Shown piece after piece: positions 45,165 to 55,229 of a DNA stretch of 64,000 nucleotides (position 1 is its first letter; each line of letters begins with the position of its first letter). Under the pieces are notes generated by a model, which saw only the letters and a program-made list of their open reading frames with translations, was not told the DNA's origin and made no database searches. A program made the position numbers and the translations under genes. The DNA is from Herbiconiux oxytropis (GTDB taxonomy: Bacteria > Actinomycetota > Actinomycetes > Actinomycetales > Microbacteriaceae). The stretch is taken from assembly GCF_024979315.1 (NCBI RefSeq), contig NZ_JANLCK010000001.1:186001-250000 (forward strand), read 5' to 3'.

Positions 45165-45211
45165 AGGCCGCTCTGCGGCCTTGCGTCCATTCTGCCAGAG
45201 GAGCCTGATCA

Positions 45212-45232
45212 GTGCCCGTGCACGGTCGGCAC
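45212..45232. terminator. Weak hairpin after the DUF255 gene
   Basis: GTGCC (45212-45216) pairs with GGCAC (45228-45232). An alternative fold is the 10-bp palindrome CCGTGCACGG at 45216-45225. It lies eight bases past the DUF255 stop and before the riboswitch. Confidence 0.35.
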
Positions 45233-45239
45233 AGTCGGC

Positions 45240-47192
45240 TCAGCTGCCGAGGCCGCCGGCCGTGGTGGTGGGGAGGCGGCAGACGAAGTCGTGGCAGAGG
45301 TAGGCGGTGGGGCGGGCGTCGCGGGTGGAGCGATCGGCGAAGAGGGAGAAGCCGGCGTCGGCGAGCAGGCGCGCCTCGGAGTCGGTGGCGACGGCGACGA
45401 GCGCGCCCGTGCGGCGGCGGACCGCGGCTCTGAGCTCGAGCGCGGCGGGGTCTGCGGCTGCGGCGGCATCGGCCGGGCCGTCAGGATCGGCGGGTCCGGG
45501 GTCGACGGCGGCGACGGGATCCGGTTCGAGGAGGACGAGCTGCTCTTCGGGTTGCCCGAACGAGGAGATGAGCTGGAGCGTGCGGCCGAACGAGATCGGC
45601 TGCGCAAGGGCCTGGGGCCCGAGCGGGGCGAGGAGTTCGCGGGCGGCCTCGCGGTAGTGGGACTCCCCCGTGAGCCCGTGCAGCAGCAGCAGCGCCGAGG
45701 CGGTGGCGCTCGTGGCCGAGGGGTAGGCGCCCTCGGAGGGGTCGAGCTCCACGAGGAGGCCCTGGGCCGCGAGCACCGGATCGCCGCCACCCGGGGCCCG
45801 GAAGCCGGAGTCGACGAGCGCCCGCACGAGCATCCGCCCCGCCTCGGCGTAGCGCGCCGAGCCCGTCACGGCCGCGAGCCGCAGGAGGCCCTCGGCGAGC
45901 AGGCCGTAGTCCTCGGGGGTGGAGGCCGCCGACGAGAGGCGGCCGGCGATCGAGGCCCGCACCAACCGGATCGTGCCGTCGTCGGCCGAGACGACGTGCA
46001 GGGCGAGGAGATGGTCGGCGGCGTGCTGGGCCGCGAGCATCCACTCGGGGTGGTCGAGGGCGAAGGAGGCGTGGGCGAGGGCCCCGATGGCGAGGCCGTT
46101 CCAGCCGGCGAGCACCTTCTCGTCGAGCGCGGGCGGGGTCTGCCCGGCCCGGGCGGCGGCGTCGAGGCGGTAGTAGCCGCCCTCGGTGCGCGCGCCGTCG
46201 ACCGTGCTCTCCGAGTCCTGCGCCGACGCGAAACCGCCCGAGGGCAGCTGCAGCCCGTGCACGAGGTAGCGGGCGATGCCCTCTGCCGTCTCGCGGAGGA
46301 GCTCGTCGCCGGTCTGCGCCCACGCCGTCGTGTAGGCATCCAGGAGCAGGGCGTTGTCGTAGAGCATCCGCTCGTAGTGTGGCTCGCTCCAGTCGCGGCG
46401 GGTGCCGTAGCGGAAGAAGCCGCCCTCCACCTGGTCACGGAGTTCGGAGCGCGCCATGGCGGTGAGGGCTCGGTGCGCGACGGCGCGGGCGGCCCCGAAG
46501 CGTTCCCCGGTGGACTCGCCCGGGGTCTCGAGCAGCAGGCCGAGCACGGGGGCCATGGGGAACTTGGGCGCGTCGCCGAAGCCGCCGTGCTCCCGGTCCT
46601 CGCGGGCGAGCAGGCCGTCGATCGCCGTGGAGATGTTCGCGATGTCCGGCAGCGGGTCGGTTCCCCCGGCTCGAGCGGCGGCCCCCGGCCCCACGGCCCC
46701 CGCGATCGCCGCCGCGAGCCGCTCGGCGGTGTCGACGACCTCCTCGTGCCGCGCCGTCCACGCCTCGTCGACGGCATCGAGCACCTGCGAGAACGCCGGA
46801 TGCCCATCGACCGGGACCGGCGGCCAGTACGTCCCCGCGTAGAAGGGCCGGCCATCCGGTGTCACGAAGACGTTGAGCGGCCAGCCGAGGTTGGGGGTGA
46901 ACGCCCCGGCGGCGGTGAGGTAGACCGAGTCGACCTCCGGATGCTCCTCCCGGTCGACCTTGATCGCCACGAACCGCGCGTTGAGGCGCCCGGCGAGCAC
47001 CGGATCGGCGAAGCTCTCGCGCGCCATCACGTGGCACCAGTGGCAGGTGGAGTAGCCGATCGAGACGAGCAGGGGAACGTTGCGGCGGCGGGCCTCGGCG
47101 AACGCCTCCTCGCCCCACGGGAACCAGTCGACGGGGTTCGAGGCGTGCGAGCGGAGGTAGGGGCTGACGGCGTCGGCGAGGCGGTTGGTCAT
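45240..47192 (-). CDS. Thioredoxin-domain/DUF255 protein (YyaL, SSP411-like)
   Basis: 650 residues. The N-terminal DUF255 thioredoxin fold (about 1-160) carries STCHWCHVM (CxxC), the conserved opening [18 protein letters not shown], and [10 protein letters not shown]. The rest is an (alpha/alpha)6-barrel resembling N-acylglucosamine 2-epimerase/glycosidase folds ([29 protein letters not shown]). The function of this widespread cytosolic family is not established. ATG 47192 overlaps the DUF1684 stop (ATGA). Confidence 0.93.
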   Translation of the reverse strand: MTNRLADAVSPYLRSHASNPVDWFPWGEEAFAEARRRNVPLLVSIGYSTCHWCHVMARESFADPVLAGRLNARFVAIKVDREEHPEVDSVYLTAAGAFTPNLGWPLNVFVTPDGRPFYAGTYWPPVPVDGHPAFSQVLDAVDEAWTARHEEVVDTAERLAAAIAGAVGPGAAARAGGTDPLPDIANISTAIDGLLAREDREHGGFGDAPKFPMAPVLGLLLETPGESTGERFGAARAVAHRALTAMARSELRDQVEGGFFRYGTRRDWSEPHYERMLYDNALLLDAYTTAWAQTGDELLRETAEGIARYLVHGLQLPSGGFASAQDSESTVDGARTEGGYYRLDAAARAGQTPPALDEKVLAGWNGLAIGALAHASFALDHPEWMLAAQHAADHLLALHVVSADDGTIRLVRASIAGRLSSAASTPEDYGLLAEGLLRLAAVTGSARYAEAGRMLVRALVDSGFRAPGGGDPVLAAQGLLVELDPSEGAYPSATSATASALLLLHGLTGESHYREAARELLAPLGPQALAQPISFGRTLQLISSFGQPEEQLVLLEPDPVAAVDPGPADPDGPADAAAAADPAALELRAAVRRRTGALVAVATDSEARLLADAGFSLFADRSTRDARPTAYLCHDFVCRLPTTTAGGLGS

Positions 47193-47986
47193 CGGGCGCG
47201 CTCCTTCGGCGGGCGGTCGACGGTCTTCTCACCGGCGCGCACCGCCACACGGAGGCGGTTCTGCGGGGCGGGCATGGGGCAGAGGTAGAAGTCGGCGAAG
47301 GCGCACGGCGGCAGATAGGCGCGGTTGAAGTCGACCTCGATGGGCTGCGGGGCGCCGCTGTCGCCGCCATCGTGGCCATTGCTGACGTCGGCGCGCAGGC
47401 GCAAGAAGCGGAAGCGGTAGGTCTCGCCGCCGCTCGTGGTGTCGCTGAAGACCACCTGCATCCCGGATCGGGCGCCGGTCGCGAGCAGCGCGACCTCCTC
47501 GCCGCCGATCCGCAGGTGCACGGTGCCGGCGAGCGCGTAGCTCTCGACGTAGCCGTCGATCTCGTGGATGTCGACGCTCGATCCGTCGGCGGCCGGTTCG
47601 AATCGGCCGGTCAGCACCCAGGCGGGGTCGGGTGGGAAGGCGTCGATGCCGGCCACGGCGGCACGGGACGGCGCGTCGGGATCGAGCACCCGCAGCGCCA
47701 CGTCGTCGTCGCGCCGGTGGTGCCGGAGGAGCAGTCGTCCGAGCTCGAGCTCGCCGCCCTCGGCGAGGCGGACGTCGTCGACTCCCGAGAGCCCCTCGCC
47801 CACGATCACGCCGCCGTCGAGCCGCCACGTGCCGGGCAGCCCTTCGAGTGGTTGCGGCGAGCGCGAGAGCCAGTTCGTCGCCACGAGGGAGGCGAGGCCG
47901 TAGGGCGCCGTCGCGGCGCGCAGTCGCGCGGTCTGCCAGCTCGCCCAGGCCTCGCCGAAGGTGCGGGTGGTCTCACTCGTCGTCAC
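47189..47986 (-). CDS. DUF1684-domain protein
   Basis: 265 residues. [18 protein letters not shown] near residue 30, [16 protein letters not shown] in the middle and the C-terminal [20 protein letters not shown], then [16 protein letters not shown] are the conserved DUF1684 motifs. The final part resembles a catalytic or metal-binding pocket, but no activity is known. GTG start, seven bases after a TAAAGT box. It is the first gene of the pair with DUF255. Confidence 0.92.
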   Translation of the reverse strand: MTTSETTRTFGEAWASWQTARLRAATAPYGLASLVATNWLSRSPQPLEGLPGTWRLDGGVIVGEGLSGVDDVRLAEGGELELGRLLLRHHRRDDDVALRVLDPDAPSRAAVAGIDAFPPDPAWVLTGRFEPAADGSSVDIHEIDGYVESYALAGTVHLRIGGEEVALLATGARSGMQVVFSDTTSGGETYRFRFLRLRADVSNGHDGGDSGAPQPIEVDFNRAYLPPCAFADFYLCPMPAPQNRLRVAVRAGEKTVDRPPKERAR

Positions 47987-47993
47987 CCCGCCG

Positions 47994-47999
47994 ACTTTA
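47994..47999 (-). promoter_or_regulatory. -10 box TAAAGT of the DUF1684-DUF255 pair
   Basis: It ends seven bases before the GTG at 47986, which supports that start over the longer upstream frame. Confidence 0.5.
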
Positions 48000-48049
48000 C
48001 GCCCGCCCTCGGCCCTGCGCCCGCCCTCGACGTCGTCGGAGGGCGCCGC

Positions 48050-48055
48050 TACATT
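48050..48055 (+). promoter_or_regulatory. -10 box TACATT of the hydrolase at 48063
   Basis: It ends seven bases before ATG 48063; divergent from the DUF1684 promoter 50 bp away. Confidence 0.45.
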
Positions 48056-48062
48056 CGGTGGC

Positions 48063-48872
48063 ATGACCGAGTTCACCACCACCGCCCGCGGCGACCGCCT
48101 CGCCTTCGACCGCTACGGAGAGGGACCGGCTCTCGTGTTCATCGCCGGTGCCGGACCGTTCCGCGCGGGCGACCCCATCACCACGGAGACCGCCGAGCTC
48201 GCCGCCCGCGAAGGGCTCACCACTCTCGTGTTCGACCGCCTCGGCCGGGGCGAGAGCGAGGCGGACGGCGTGCTCGATCTCGACCGCGAGCTCGCCGCCA
48301 TCCGCGCCGCCATCGAGGCCGCCACCGGGAACGCGAACACCCCGGCCGTGCTCTGCGGCCACTCCTCCGGCTGCTCCCTGGCGGTGGCGGCCGCGGCGGC
48401 GGGACTGCCCGTGAACGGGCTCGCGCTGTGGGAGTTCCCGCTCACCGACGACGCCGACGACACGGCCGCCTGGATCGCCGAGTTCGAGCGCCTGCTCGAC
48501 GCCGGAGACCTCGAGGCCGCCCAGCGCCAGTACATGCGGGACATGCCGCCGGAGTTCCTGGCCCAGGCCAGCGGGTCCCCCGCCTGGCCGGCCATCGTGC
48601 AGTCGGCCCGCACCCTCCGTGCCGACGGCCAGTCGCTCGTCTGGGCCACCCGGGCGCTCGCGCAGGGCGACCTCGCGCGCATCCGTGTGCCGGTGCTCAC
48701 GATGTACGGCACCGAGACCTTCCCCGTGATGCGCACGGCCGCCTCGCTCGTCGTGGGCGCCATGCCCCAGGCGGTCGAGAAGGAGGTCGCCGGCGCCATG
48801 CACTCCTGGGAGCCGGCCCCCATGGCCGCCGAGCTCGCAGCCTTCACGCTCTCCTGCCCACTCCCCGCCTGA
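48063..48872 (+). CDS. Alpha/beta hydrolase
   Basis: 269 residues. The fold is visible from ALVFIAGAGPFRAGDP, LVFDRLGRGESEAD (strand 4 turn), CGHSSGCSLAVA (nucleophile Ser in GHSSG) and the late AGAMHSWEPAP with the probable catalytic His. It belongs to the group of small actinobacterial alpha/beta hydrolases of unknown substrate. Divergent from DUF1684 and 58 bp before hrpA. Confidence 0.82.
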   Translation: MTEFTTTARGDRLAFDRYGEGPALVFIAGAGPFRAGDPITTETAELAAREGLTTLVFDRLGRGESEADGVLDLDRELAAIRAAIEAATGNANTPAVLCGHSSGCSLAVAAAAAGLPVNGLALWEFPLTDDADDTAAWIAEFERLLDAGDLEAAQRQYMRDMPPEFLAQASGSPAWPAIVQSARTLRADGQSLVWATRALAQGDLARIRVPVLTMYGTETFPVMRTAASLVVGAMPQAVEKEVAGAMHSWEPAPMAAELAAFTLSCPLPA

Positions 48873-48930
48873 CCCCCTTGTCCCTCGGCGCACCCCCGGG
48901 GTGCGGTGATCGTCGTACGATGGAGGGCTC

Positions 48931-51900
48931 ATGTCCGAGACCTCCCCGCTGCGCATCGTCTTCCCTCCCGAGCTGCCCGTCAGCCAGAGGAAGGACGACA
49001 TCGCCGACGCCATCCGCGACCACCAGGTCGTGATCGTGGCCGGCGCCACCGGTTCGGGCAAGACCACGCAGCTGCCGAAGATCTGCCTCGAGCTCGGCCG
49101 CGAGAACATCGGGCACACCCAGCCCCGCCGGCTCGCCGCCCGCACGATCGCCGAACGCATCGCCGAGGAGCTCGGGCAGGAGGTCGGCGGACTCGTCGGC
49201 TACCAGGTGCGGTTCACCGACCGCGCGAGCGCCGCCACCCGCATCAAGCTGATGACCGACGGCATCCTGCTCAACGAGATGAACCACGACCGGATGCTCA
49301 GCCGGTACGACACGATCATCATCGACGAGGCGCACGAGCGCAGCCTCAACATCGACTTCCTGCTCGGCTACCTCAAGCAGCTGCTGCCGAAACGCCCCGA
49401 CCTCAAGCTCATCATCACGAGCGCCACGATCGACCCCGAGAGCTTCGCCCGGCACTTCGCCGCGGCCGATGGGACTCCCGCGCCGATCGTGGAGGTCTCG
49501 GGGCGCACGTTCCCGGTCGAGATCCGGTACCGCCCCTTGGCTCCGGATGCGGAGGGCGACGACGGCGACGAGGACGTCGACGCCCGTCCGGCCGGCAGAC
49601 CTCGAGCAGGCGCGGGCTCGGGCTCCGGCTCCGGCTCCGGCGAGCGCGAGCCCAAGGACCTCTTCGGAGGCATCGGCGAGGCGCTCGACGAGCTCGAGCG
49701 GGAGGCTCCGGGCGACGTGCTCGTGTTCCTCTCGGGCGAGAACGAGATCCGGGATGCCGAGGACGCCCTGCGCGGCAAGTACGCGTCTCGCAGCGCGTCG
49801 ACGGGCAACGGCGTGGAAGTGCTGCCGCTCTACGGCCGGCTGAGTGCCGCCGACCAGCACCGGGTCTTCCAACGGTCGGCGACTCCTGGCATCCGGCGTC
49901 GTGTCATCCTCGCCACCAACGTGGCCGAGACGAGCCTCACGGTGCCCGGCATCAAGTATGTGATCGACTCCGGCACGGCGCGCATCAGCCGGTACTCGGT
50001 GCGGTCGAAGGTGCAGCGGCTGCCGATCGAGCCGATCTCGCAGGCGAGCGCCAACCAGCGTTCCGGCCGGTCGGGCCGCACGAGCGACGGCATCGCCATC
50101 CGCCTGTACTCCGAGGAGGACTACACGCGGCGCCCCGAGTTCACCGATCCCGAGATCCTGCGCACCAACCTCGCGGCCGTCATCCTGCAGATGATCTCGC
50201 TCGGGCTCGGCGACGTCGCCGCGTTCCCGTTCCTGCAGCCGCCCGATTCGCGCGGCATCAAGGACGGCGTCGACCTCCTCACCGAGCTGAACGCCCTGCG
50301 CACCCCCGAGTCGAAGGATGCGCTGCCCCGGCTGACCGCCGTGGGCCGCGACCTCGCCCGCCTGCCGATCGAGCCCCGGTTCGCGCGCATGGTGGTCGAG
50401 TCCAAGCGCACCGGGACGAGCCGTGAGGTGCTCGCGATCGTGGCGGGCCTCACGATCCAGGATCCGCGCGAGCGACCGCTCGAGAAGCGCGGTCGCGCCG
50501 ACGAGCTGCACGCGCGGTTCGCCGACCAGTCGAGCGACTTCCTCACCCTGTTGAACCTCTGGAACTACCTGGAGGAGAAGCAGCGCGAGCTCTCGTCGAG
50601 CGCATTCCGACGGCTCTGCAAAGCTGAGTTCCTCAACTATCTGCGCATCCGCGAGTGGCAGGACGTCTACCGTCAGCTGCGCCAGCTCGCGAAACCCCTC
50701 GGGCTCACAATCGGCGAGCCCGCGGTGAATCCGGATGGCATCCACAAGTCGATCCTCTCCGGCCTGCTCTCGCAGATCGGGCTCCGCGACCAGGTCAAGC
50801 GCGACTACGTGGGCGCCCGGCAGACGCGGTTCATGATCTTCCCGGGGTCTGCCCTCGCCAAGAAGCAGCCCGCGGCCGTGATGAGCGCTGAGCTCGTGGA
50901 GACGAGCCGTCTGTTCGCGCGCATGAACGCCGCGATCGACCCCACCTGGGCCGAGCCGCTCGCGGGCGACCTGCTGAAGCGCAGCTACTCCGAGCCGCAC
51001 TGGGAGAAGAAGCAGGGTGCGGCGGTGGCCTACGAGCGGGTGACGCTGTTCGGGGTGCCGCTCGTGGCGCGGCGGAGGGTGCAGTTCGCGCGGATCGATC
51101 CCGAGTACGCGCGCGAGCTGTTCATCCGGCACGCGCTGGTGGAAGGCGAGTGGGAGTCGCAGCAGGCCTTCGACCGGACGAACCGGGAGTTCCGTCGCGA
51201 CCTCGAGCAGCTCGAGGAGCGGTCGCGACGCCGCGACATCCTGCTCGACGACGAGGCAGTGTTCGAGTTCTACCAGGCCCGCATCCCGCGCGACGTCGTC
51301 TCGCAGCGGAGCTTCGAGGGGTGGTGGAAGAAGGCGAGGCACGACGACCCCGACCTCCTCACGATGACCCTCGAGACGCTGCTGCCCGAGGGCGCGCCGG
51401 AGGTCGACGAGACCGAGTTCCCCGCGCAGTGGCAGCAGGGCGACCAGCGGCTGGCGCTGCGCTACCGCTTCGAGCCGGGGTCGGACGACGACGGCGTGAC
51501 GGCCACCGTGCCGCTCGCGCTGCTCCCGCGACTCGAGGAGCGGGCGTTCGAGTCGCAGGTGCCGGGGTTCCGCCGAGAGCTCACGACGGCTCTCATCCGC
51601 TCGCTGCCGAAGCGGCTGCGGGTGAACTTCGTGCCGGCGACCGACTGGGCGGAGCGGCTCGTCGACGCGCTCGGCGACGACTACGGCGACGACTTCCTGG
51701 GCGCGCTCGCGGGGCTCATGAAGCAGCTCTCGCACGTGCCGGTGACGCGCGACGACTTCGACCGGGAGAAGCTGCCTGAGCACCTGCGGGTGACGTTCCG
51801 GGTGATCGACGAGCGCGGGGCGACCGTGGGAGCCGGAAAGGATCTCGCGGCACTGAAGGCGTCGCTCGCGGATGCGGCCAGGGCGAGCATCGCGCGCGCG

Positions 51901-52935
51901 TCGCGCGGCGAGGCGGGCGGAGCTGCGGGGTCTGGATCGGCCGGGTCCGGCGGGTCTGCGGGATCCGGGGCCGCGCGCGGGAAGGCCGGGTCATCCGGGC
52001 CGGCCCCCACCGGTCCTGCGGTCGCATCGCGCATCGCTACGGCGGGCGCTCGTCGCTCGGGCGGTTTCGCCGAGCGCTCGGGCATCACCACCTGGGACCT
52101 GGGTGAGCTGCCGCGCTTCGTCGACACCGAGCAGCACGGCGGCGTCATCCGGGCCTATCCAGCGCTCGTCGACGAGAAGACGGCTGTGTCGGTGCGCCTC
52201 ATGGCGACGGCGGCGGAGCAGGCCGAGACGACGCCAACGGGTGCGCGGCGGCTGCTCCTGCTCGCGGTGCCGAGCCCGGCATCCTATGTGCGGGAGCACC
52301 TCACCCAGAACGAGAAGCTCCTGCTCGCCACGAGCCCGTACCAGAACGTCAACGCGCTCTTCGACGACGCCATGGCCGCCTGCGCCGACGAGGCGCTCTT
52401 CGCGCTGCATCCGGATGGCCTCGTCTGGACGGCGGCGGAGTTCGAGGCCGTGCGCGACCGCCTGTCGAAGGCCGTGCTGCCGCTGCTGGACCACACGATC
52501 GCGACGGTCGTGCGCATCCTGACCGCCGCCCGCGACGTGGAACGGGCATTGAAGAAGACGTCGAGCATGGCGCTCCTGCCCGCCGTGAGCGACGCCCGGG
52601 AGCAGCTCGCCGCGCTCGTGCGCCCCCGCTTCATCAGCGAGACGGGGCTCGCCCGGCTCGAGCACCTGCCGCGGTACCTCGCGGCCATCGTCTACCGCCT
52701 CGACAAGCTGCCCGACAACCCGGCGCGGGACCGCGCGTGGATGACCGAGGTGCAGACCGCCACGGCCCGCTACACCGACGCCGGCGGCCGCCTCCCCCTC
52801 GCCCCGCACTCCTCCGACGCGCTCGTGCGCGCCCGCTGGCTCCTGGAGGAGCTCCGCGTGAGCCTCTTCGCCCAGCCCCTCGGCACGGCGGAGCCGGCGT
52901 CGCTGCAGCGGCTCACGAAGCTGCTGGCTGGTTGA
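48931..52935 (+). CDS. hrpA: DEAH-box RNA helicase HrpA
   Basis: 1334 residues. ATP-dependent RNA helicase with P-loop GATGSGKTT near residue 40, DEAH (IIDEAHERSLN) near 130, SATID, and motif VI QRSGRSGRT near 370, followed by the winged-helix, ratchet and OB domains and the long C-terminal DUF3418 region of bacterial HrpA. Two low-complexity Gly/Ser stretches are unusual: one between the RecA domains (about 220-240) and one near residue 990-1030. ATG 48931 has GGAGGG nine bases after a TACGAT box. Confidence 0.96.
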   Translation: MSETSPLRIVFPPELPVSQRKDDIADAIRDHQVVIVAGATGSGKTTQLPKICLELGRENIGHTQPRRLAARTIAERIAEELGQEVGGLVGYQVRFTDRASAATRIKLMTDGILLNEMNHDRMLSRYDTIIIDEAHERSLNIDFLLGYLKQLLPKRPDLKLIITSATIDPESFARHFAAADGTPAPIVEVSGRTFPVEIRYRPLAPDAEGDDGDEDVDARPAGRPRAGAGSGSGSGSGEREPKDLFGGIGEALDELEREAPGDVLVFLSGENEIRDAEDALRGKYASRSASTGNGVEVLPLYGRLSAADQHRVFQRSATPGIRRRVILATNVAETSLTVPGIKYVIDSGTARISRYSVRSKVQRLPIEPISQASANQRSGRSGRTSDGIAIRLYSEEDYTRRPEFTDPEILRTNLAAVILQMISLGLGDVAAFPFLQPPDSRGIKDGVDLLTELNALRTPESKDALPRLTAVGRDLARLPIEPRFARMVVESKRTGTSREVLAIVAGLTIQDPRERPLEKRGRADELHARFADQSSDFLTLLNLWNYLEEKQRELSSSAFRRLCKAEFLNYLRIREWQDVYRQLRQLAKPLGLTIGEPAVNPDGIHKSILSGLLSQIGLRDQVKRDYVGARQTRFMIFPGSALAKKQPAAVMSAELVETSRLFARMNAAIDPTWAEPLAGDLLKRSYSEPHWEKKQGAAVAYERVTLFGVPLVARRRVQFARIDPEYARELFIRHALVEGEWESQQAFDRTNREFRRDLEQLEERSRRRDILLDDEAVFEFYQARIPRDVVSQRSFEGWWKKARHDDPDLLTMTLETLLPEGAPEVDETEFPAQWQQGDQRLALRYRFEPGSDDDGVTATVPLALLPRLEERAFESQVPGFRRELTTALIRSLPKRLRVNFVPATDWAERLVDALGDDYGDDFLGALAGLMKQLSHVPVTRDDFDREKLPEHLRVTFRVIDERGATVGAGKDLAALKASLADAARASIARASRGEAGGAAGSGSAGSGGSAGSGAARGKAGSSGPAPTGPAVASRIATAGARRSGGFAERSGITTWDLGELPRFVDTEQHGGVIRAYPALVDEKTAVSVRLMATAAEQAETTPTGARRLLLLAVPSPASYVREHLTQNEKLLLATSPYQNVNALFDDAMAACADEALFALHPDGLVWTAAEFEAVRDRLSKAVLPLLDHTIATVVRILTAARDVERALKKTSSMALLPAVSDAREQLAALVRPRFISETGLARLEHLPRYLAAIVYRLDKLPDNPARDRAWMTEVQTATARYTDAGGRLPLAPHSSDALVRARWLLEELRVSLFAQPLGTAEPASLQRLTKLLAG

Positions 52936-52951
52936 GTCTCGGCGCCGCCGC

Positions 52952-52957
52952 TAAAAT
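52952..52957 (+). promoter_or_regulatory. -10 box TAAAAT of the MFS gene at 52964
   Basis: It ends six bases before the GTG at 52964 and is the most AT-rich spot of the area. Confidence 0.55.
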
Positions 52958-52963
52958 ACCTCA

Positions 52964-54169
52964 GTGAGCAGCTACACCGAACTTCTGAAAACCCGCGGGG
53001 TAGCTCGCATCATCGCTGCTCAGTTGACCGCGAGGTTCCCGTTCGGGATGCTGTCGCTGGCGTTCCTGCTGCACATCGAGCACACCTACGAGTCGTACGG
53101 TGTGGCAGGGCTCGTGCTCGCCGCCCTCAGCATCGGGCAGGCGATCGCCGGGCCGCTCACCAGCCGGCTGATGGGCGTCTGGGGCATGCGCCCGGTCATC
53201 CTCATCACCATGATCATCTGCGCCAGCGCCATCTCGGTGATCGCGCTCGTGCCGCTCGGCATCGCCGCCGACATGGCGGTGGCGTTCGTGGCCGGACTCA
53301 CGATGCCACCCATCCAGCCCGCCGTCCGCACCATCTACCCCAAGATGGTCAATTCCAAGCAGCTCACCCCGCTGTTCTCGCTCGACGCCTCGGCGCAGGA
53401 GATCATCTGGGTGCTCGGGCCCGTCATCACGACCTTCGTCTCGGTGCAGATCGGCACCGTGTGGGGCATCCTGCTCGCCGTCGCGTTCCTCGTGGGGGGC
53501 GGCATCTGGTTCCTCACGAGCCCCGAGCTCGGCCGGGTGCGCATCCCGCGCTCGAAGCGCAAGCTCGGCGCGGTGCTCAAGAAGCCGCCGGTGCTGCTGT
53601 CGACGATCGTGGGGTTCCTCCTCGTCGCCACCTGCGCGGCCATCGAGGCGGGCGTCGTGTCCGCCTTCGGCGAGGGCGGCGCCGAGGCCGGGATCGTGCT
53701 CGCGATCTTCGCCGTGGGCTCCCTCGTCGGCGGCCTCTCGCTCGGGCACCGGCCGATCGGGCCCTGGGCCCTCGCCCGGCGCATGGCGATCGTGTTCGTC
53801 GGCACCGCCGTGGCCGCCGCGTCGCTCAACATCTGGTGGCTCTCGATCGTGCTGTTCATCGCCGGCGTGGGCATCGCGCCCGCCCTCGCGGTCATGTTCT
53901 CGATCGTCTCGGCGAGCGTGCGCTTCAGTGACACCGCCGAGGCCTACGGCTGGGTGGGCACCGGGCAGCTCATCGGTGCGGCCGTGGGGTCGGCGCTCGC
54001 GGGCTTCCTCATCGACGGCATCGGGCCCAGCGGAGCGTTCCTCGTGGCGGCGGGGCTCGCGTTCTTCGGGTTCCTCGTGCCGCTGTTCGGCAAGAGGTTC
54101 CACCCGGACCTCCGCGGCCGCGATGCGAGCCCGCTGCCCGACACCGAGCCGGTCACCGTCGTCGGCTGA
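52964..54169 (+). CDS. MFS transporter
   Basis: 401 residues with about twelve membrane helices. GPLTSRLMGVWGMRPVI after helix 2-3 is the MFS loop with the usual Gly/Arg pattern, and FSLDASAQEIIWVLGPVITT marks helix 5 of the actinobacterial YfkF/drug-exporter-like group. A single protein in the cytoplasmic membrane; substrate unknown. GTG start 28 bp after hrpA. Confidence 0.88.
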   Translation: MSSYTELLKTRGVARIIAAQLTARFPFGMLSLAFLLHIEHTYESYGVAGLVLAALSIGQAIAGPLTSRLMGVWGMRPVILITMIICASAISVIALVPLGIAADMAVAFVAGLTMPPIQPAVRTIYPKMVNSKQLTPLFSLDASAQEIIWVLGPVITTFVSVQIGTVWGILLAVAFLVGGGIWFLTSPELGRVRIPRSKRKLGAVLKKPPVLLSTIVGFLLVATCAAIEAGVVSAFGEGGAEAGIVLAIFAVGSLVGGLSLGHRPIGPWALARRMAIVFVGTAVAAASLNIWWLSIVLFIAGVGIAPALAVMFSIVSASVRFSDTAEAYGWVGTGQLIGAAVGSALAGFLIDGIGPSGAFLVAAGLAFFGFLVPLFGKRFHPDLRGRDASPLPDTEPVTVVG

Positions 54170-54206
54170 CGACTGGCGCTGACGACTCGCGGATAGCGGC
54201 CGGCGG

Positions 54207-54212
54207 GATAAT
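54207..54212 (+). promoter_or_regulatory. -10 box GATAAT of the aldo/keto reductase at 54219
   Basis: It ends six bases before ATG 54219; it overlaps an out-of-frame ATG at 54211 that would not be transcribed. Confidence 0.5.
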
Positions 54213-54218
54213 GGACGG

Positions 54219-55061
54219 ATGGCCGACGCCCTCTCGCCCCTGCTCACCCTGAACGACTCCCGCACCCTCCCCCAGCTCGGGCTGGGCGTCTACAAGACGA
54301 CCGATGACGAGTCGGCCGAGACCGTCTCGTTCGCCCTGCAGCACGGCTATCGCCTCGTCGACACAGCTGCGATGTACCTCAACGAGAGTGGCGTCGGCGA
54401 GGGTCTGCGGCGCAGCGGCCTCCCTCGCGAGGAGGTGACCCTGGCCACGAAGGTCTGGTTCACCGACAACGGCTTCGACTCCACCCTGCGGTCGTTCGAC
54501 GAGAGTCTCGAGCGGCTCGGCACCGACTACGTCGACCTGTACCTGATCCACTGGCCGGCCCCGGCGAACGACCTCTACGTGGAGACGTGGCGGGCTCTCG
54601 TGCGGCTGCGCGAGGAGGGACGGGCGCGGTCGATCGGGGTCGCGAACTTCCACCCGAAGCACGTCACGCGGCTGATCGACGAGACCGGCGAGGTGCCGTC
54701 GGTGAACCAGGTCGAGCTGCACCCGTGGCTGCCGCAGTCGGCGCTCCGTGAGTTCGACGCCGAGCACGGGATCGTCACGCAGGCATGGTCGCCGCTCGCT
54801 CGCGGGCACGTATTCGACGCCTCCCACGGTGGCGACGCTCTCGAGGTGGTCGCCCGGAAGCACGGGAAGTCGCCCGCCCAGGTCGTCATCCGCTGGCACC
54901 TGCAGCTCGGCAACGCGGTCATCCCGAAGTCGGTCACCCCCTCGCGCATCCGCGAGAACATCGACGTCTTCGACTTCACCCTCGACGCCCACGACCTGGC
55001 GGTCATCGCCACCCTCGAGACGGGCGAGCGCACGGGCGTCGACCCCGACGACCGCAACTAG
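54219..55061 (+). CDS. Aldo/keto reductase (2,5-diketo-gluconate reductase-like)
   Basis: 280 residues, TIM barrel. The catalytic tetrad is visible: Asp in RLVDTAAMY, Tyr in MYLNESGVGEG, Lys in LATKVWF, His in LYLIHWPAP. NADPH contacts IPKSVTPSRIRENIDVF lie near the C-terminus. It reduces aldehydes or ketones in the cytosol; the subfamily resembles 2,5-diketo-D-gluconate reductases, substrate not certain. Convergent with another aldo/keto reductase, across the palindromic repeat cluster. Confidence 0.92.
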   Translation: MADALSPLLTLNDSRTLPQLGLGVYKTTDDESAETVSFALQHGYRLVDTAAMYLNESGVGEGLRRSGLPREEVTLATKVWFTDNGFDSTLRSFDESLERLGTDYVDLYLIHWPAPANDLYVETWRALVRLREEGRARSIGVANFHPKHVTRLIDETGEVPSVNQVELHPWLPQSALREFDAEHGIVTQAWSPLARGHVFDASHGGDALEVVARKHGKSPAQVVIRWHLQLGNAVIPKSVTPSRIRENIDVFDFTLDAHDLAVIATLETGERTGVDPDDRN

Positions 55062-55093
55062 CCGCCGCCCGCGACCGGAGCCCGCCCGCAACA

Positions 55094-55154
55094 GCCGACT
55101 TGACACAAGATGTGCCAAGTCGGCGCGTATTCGGGCATCTAGTGTCAAGTCACC
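55094..55154. repeat. Palindromic repeat unit A
   Basis: Arms GCCGACTTG (55094-55102) and CAAGTCGGC (55116-55124), with inner CACA/TGTG and a 3-base loop, form a 31-nt hairpin with one A-C mismatch. A further arm at 55137-55151 is complementary (14 of 15) to 55097-55111, giving an alternative larger fold. Confidence 0.85.
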
Positions 55155-55200
55155 GTTTCTCGATGGCCACAGCCCGAGCTCGGTGCCCCAGGACCGCCCT

Positions 55201-55217
55201 CGACTTGACAGAAGTCG
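55201..55217. repeat. Small related hairpin CGACTT-N5-AAGTCG
   Basis: It shares the CGACTTGACA start of units A and B but closes early. It looks like a truncated copy between the two. Confidence 0.7.
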
Positions 55218-55229
55218 CGCCTAAACGCG

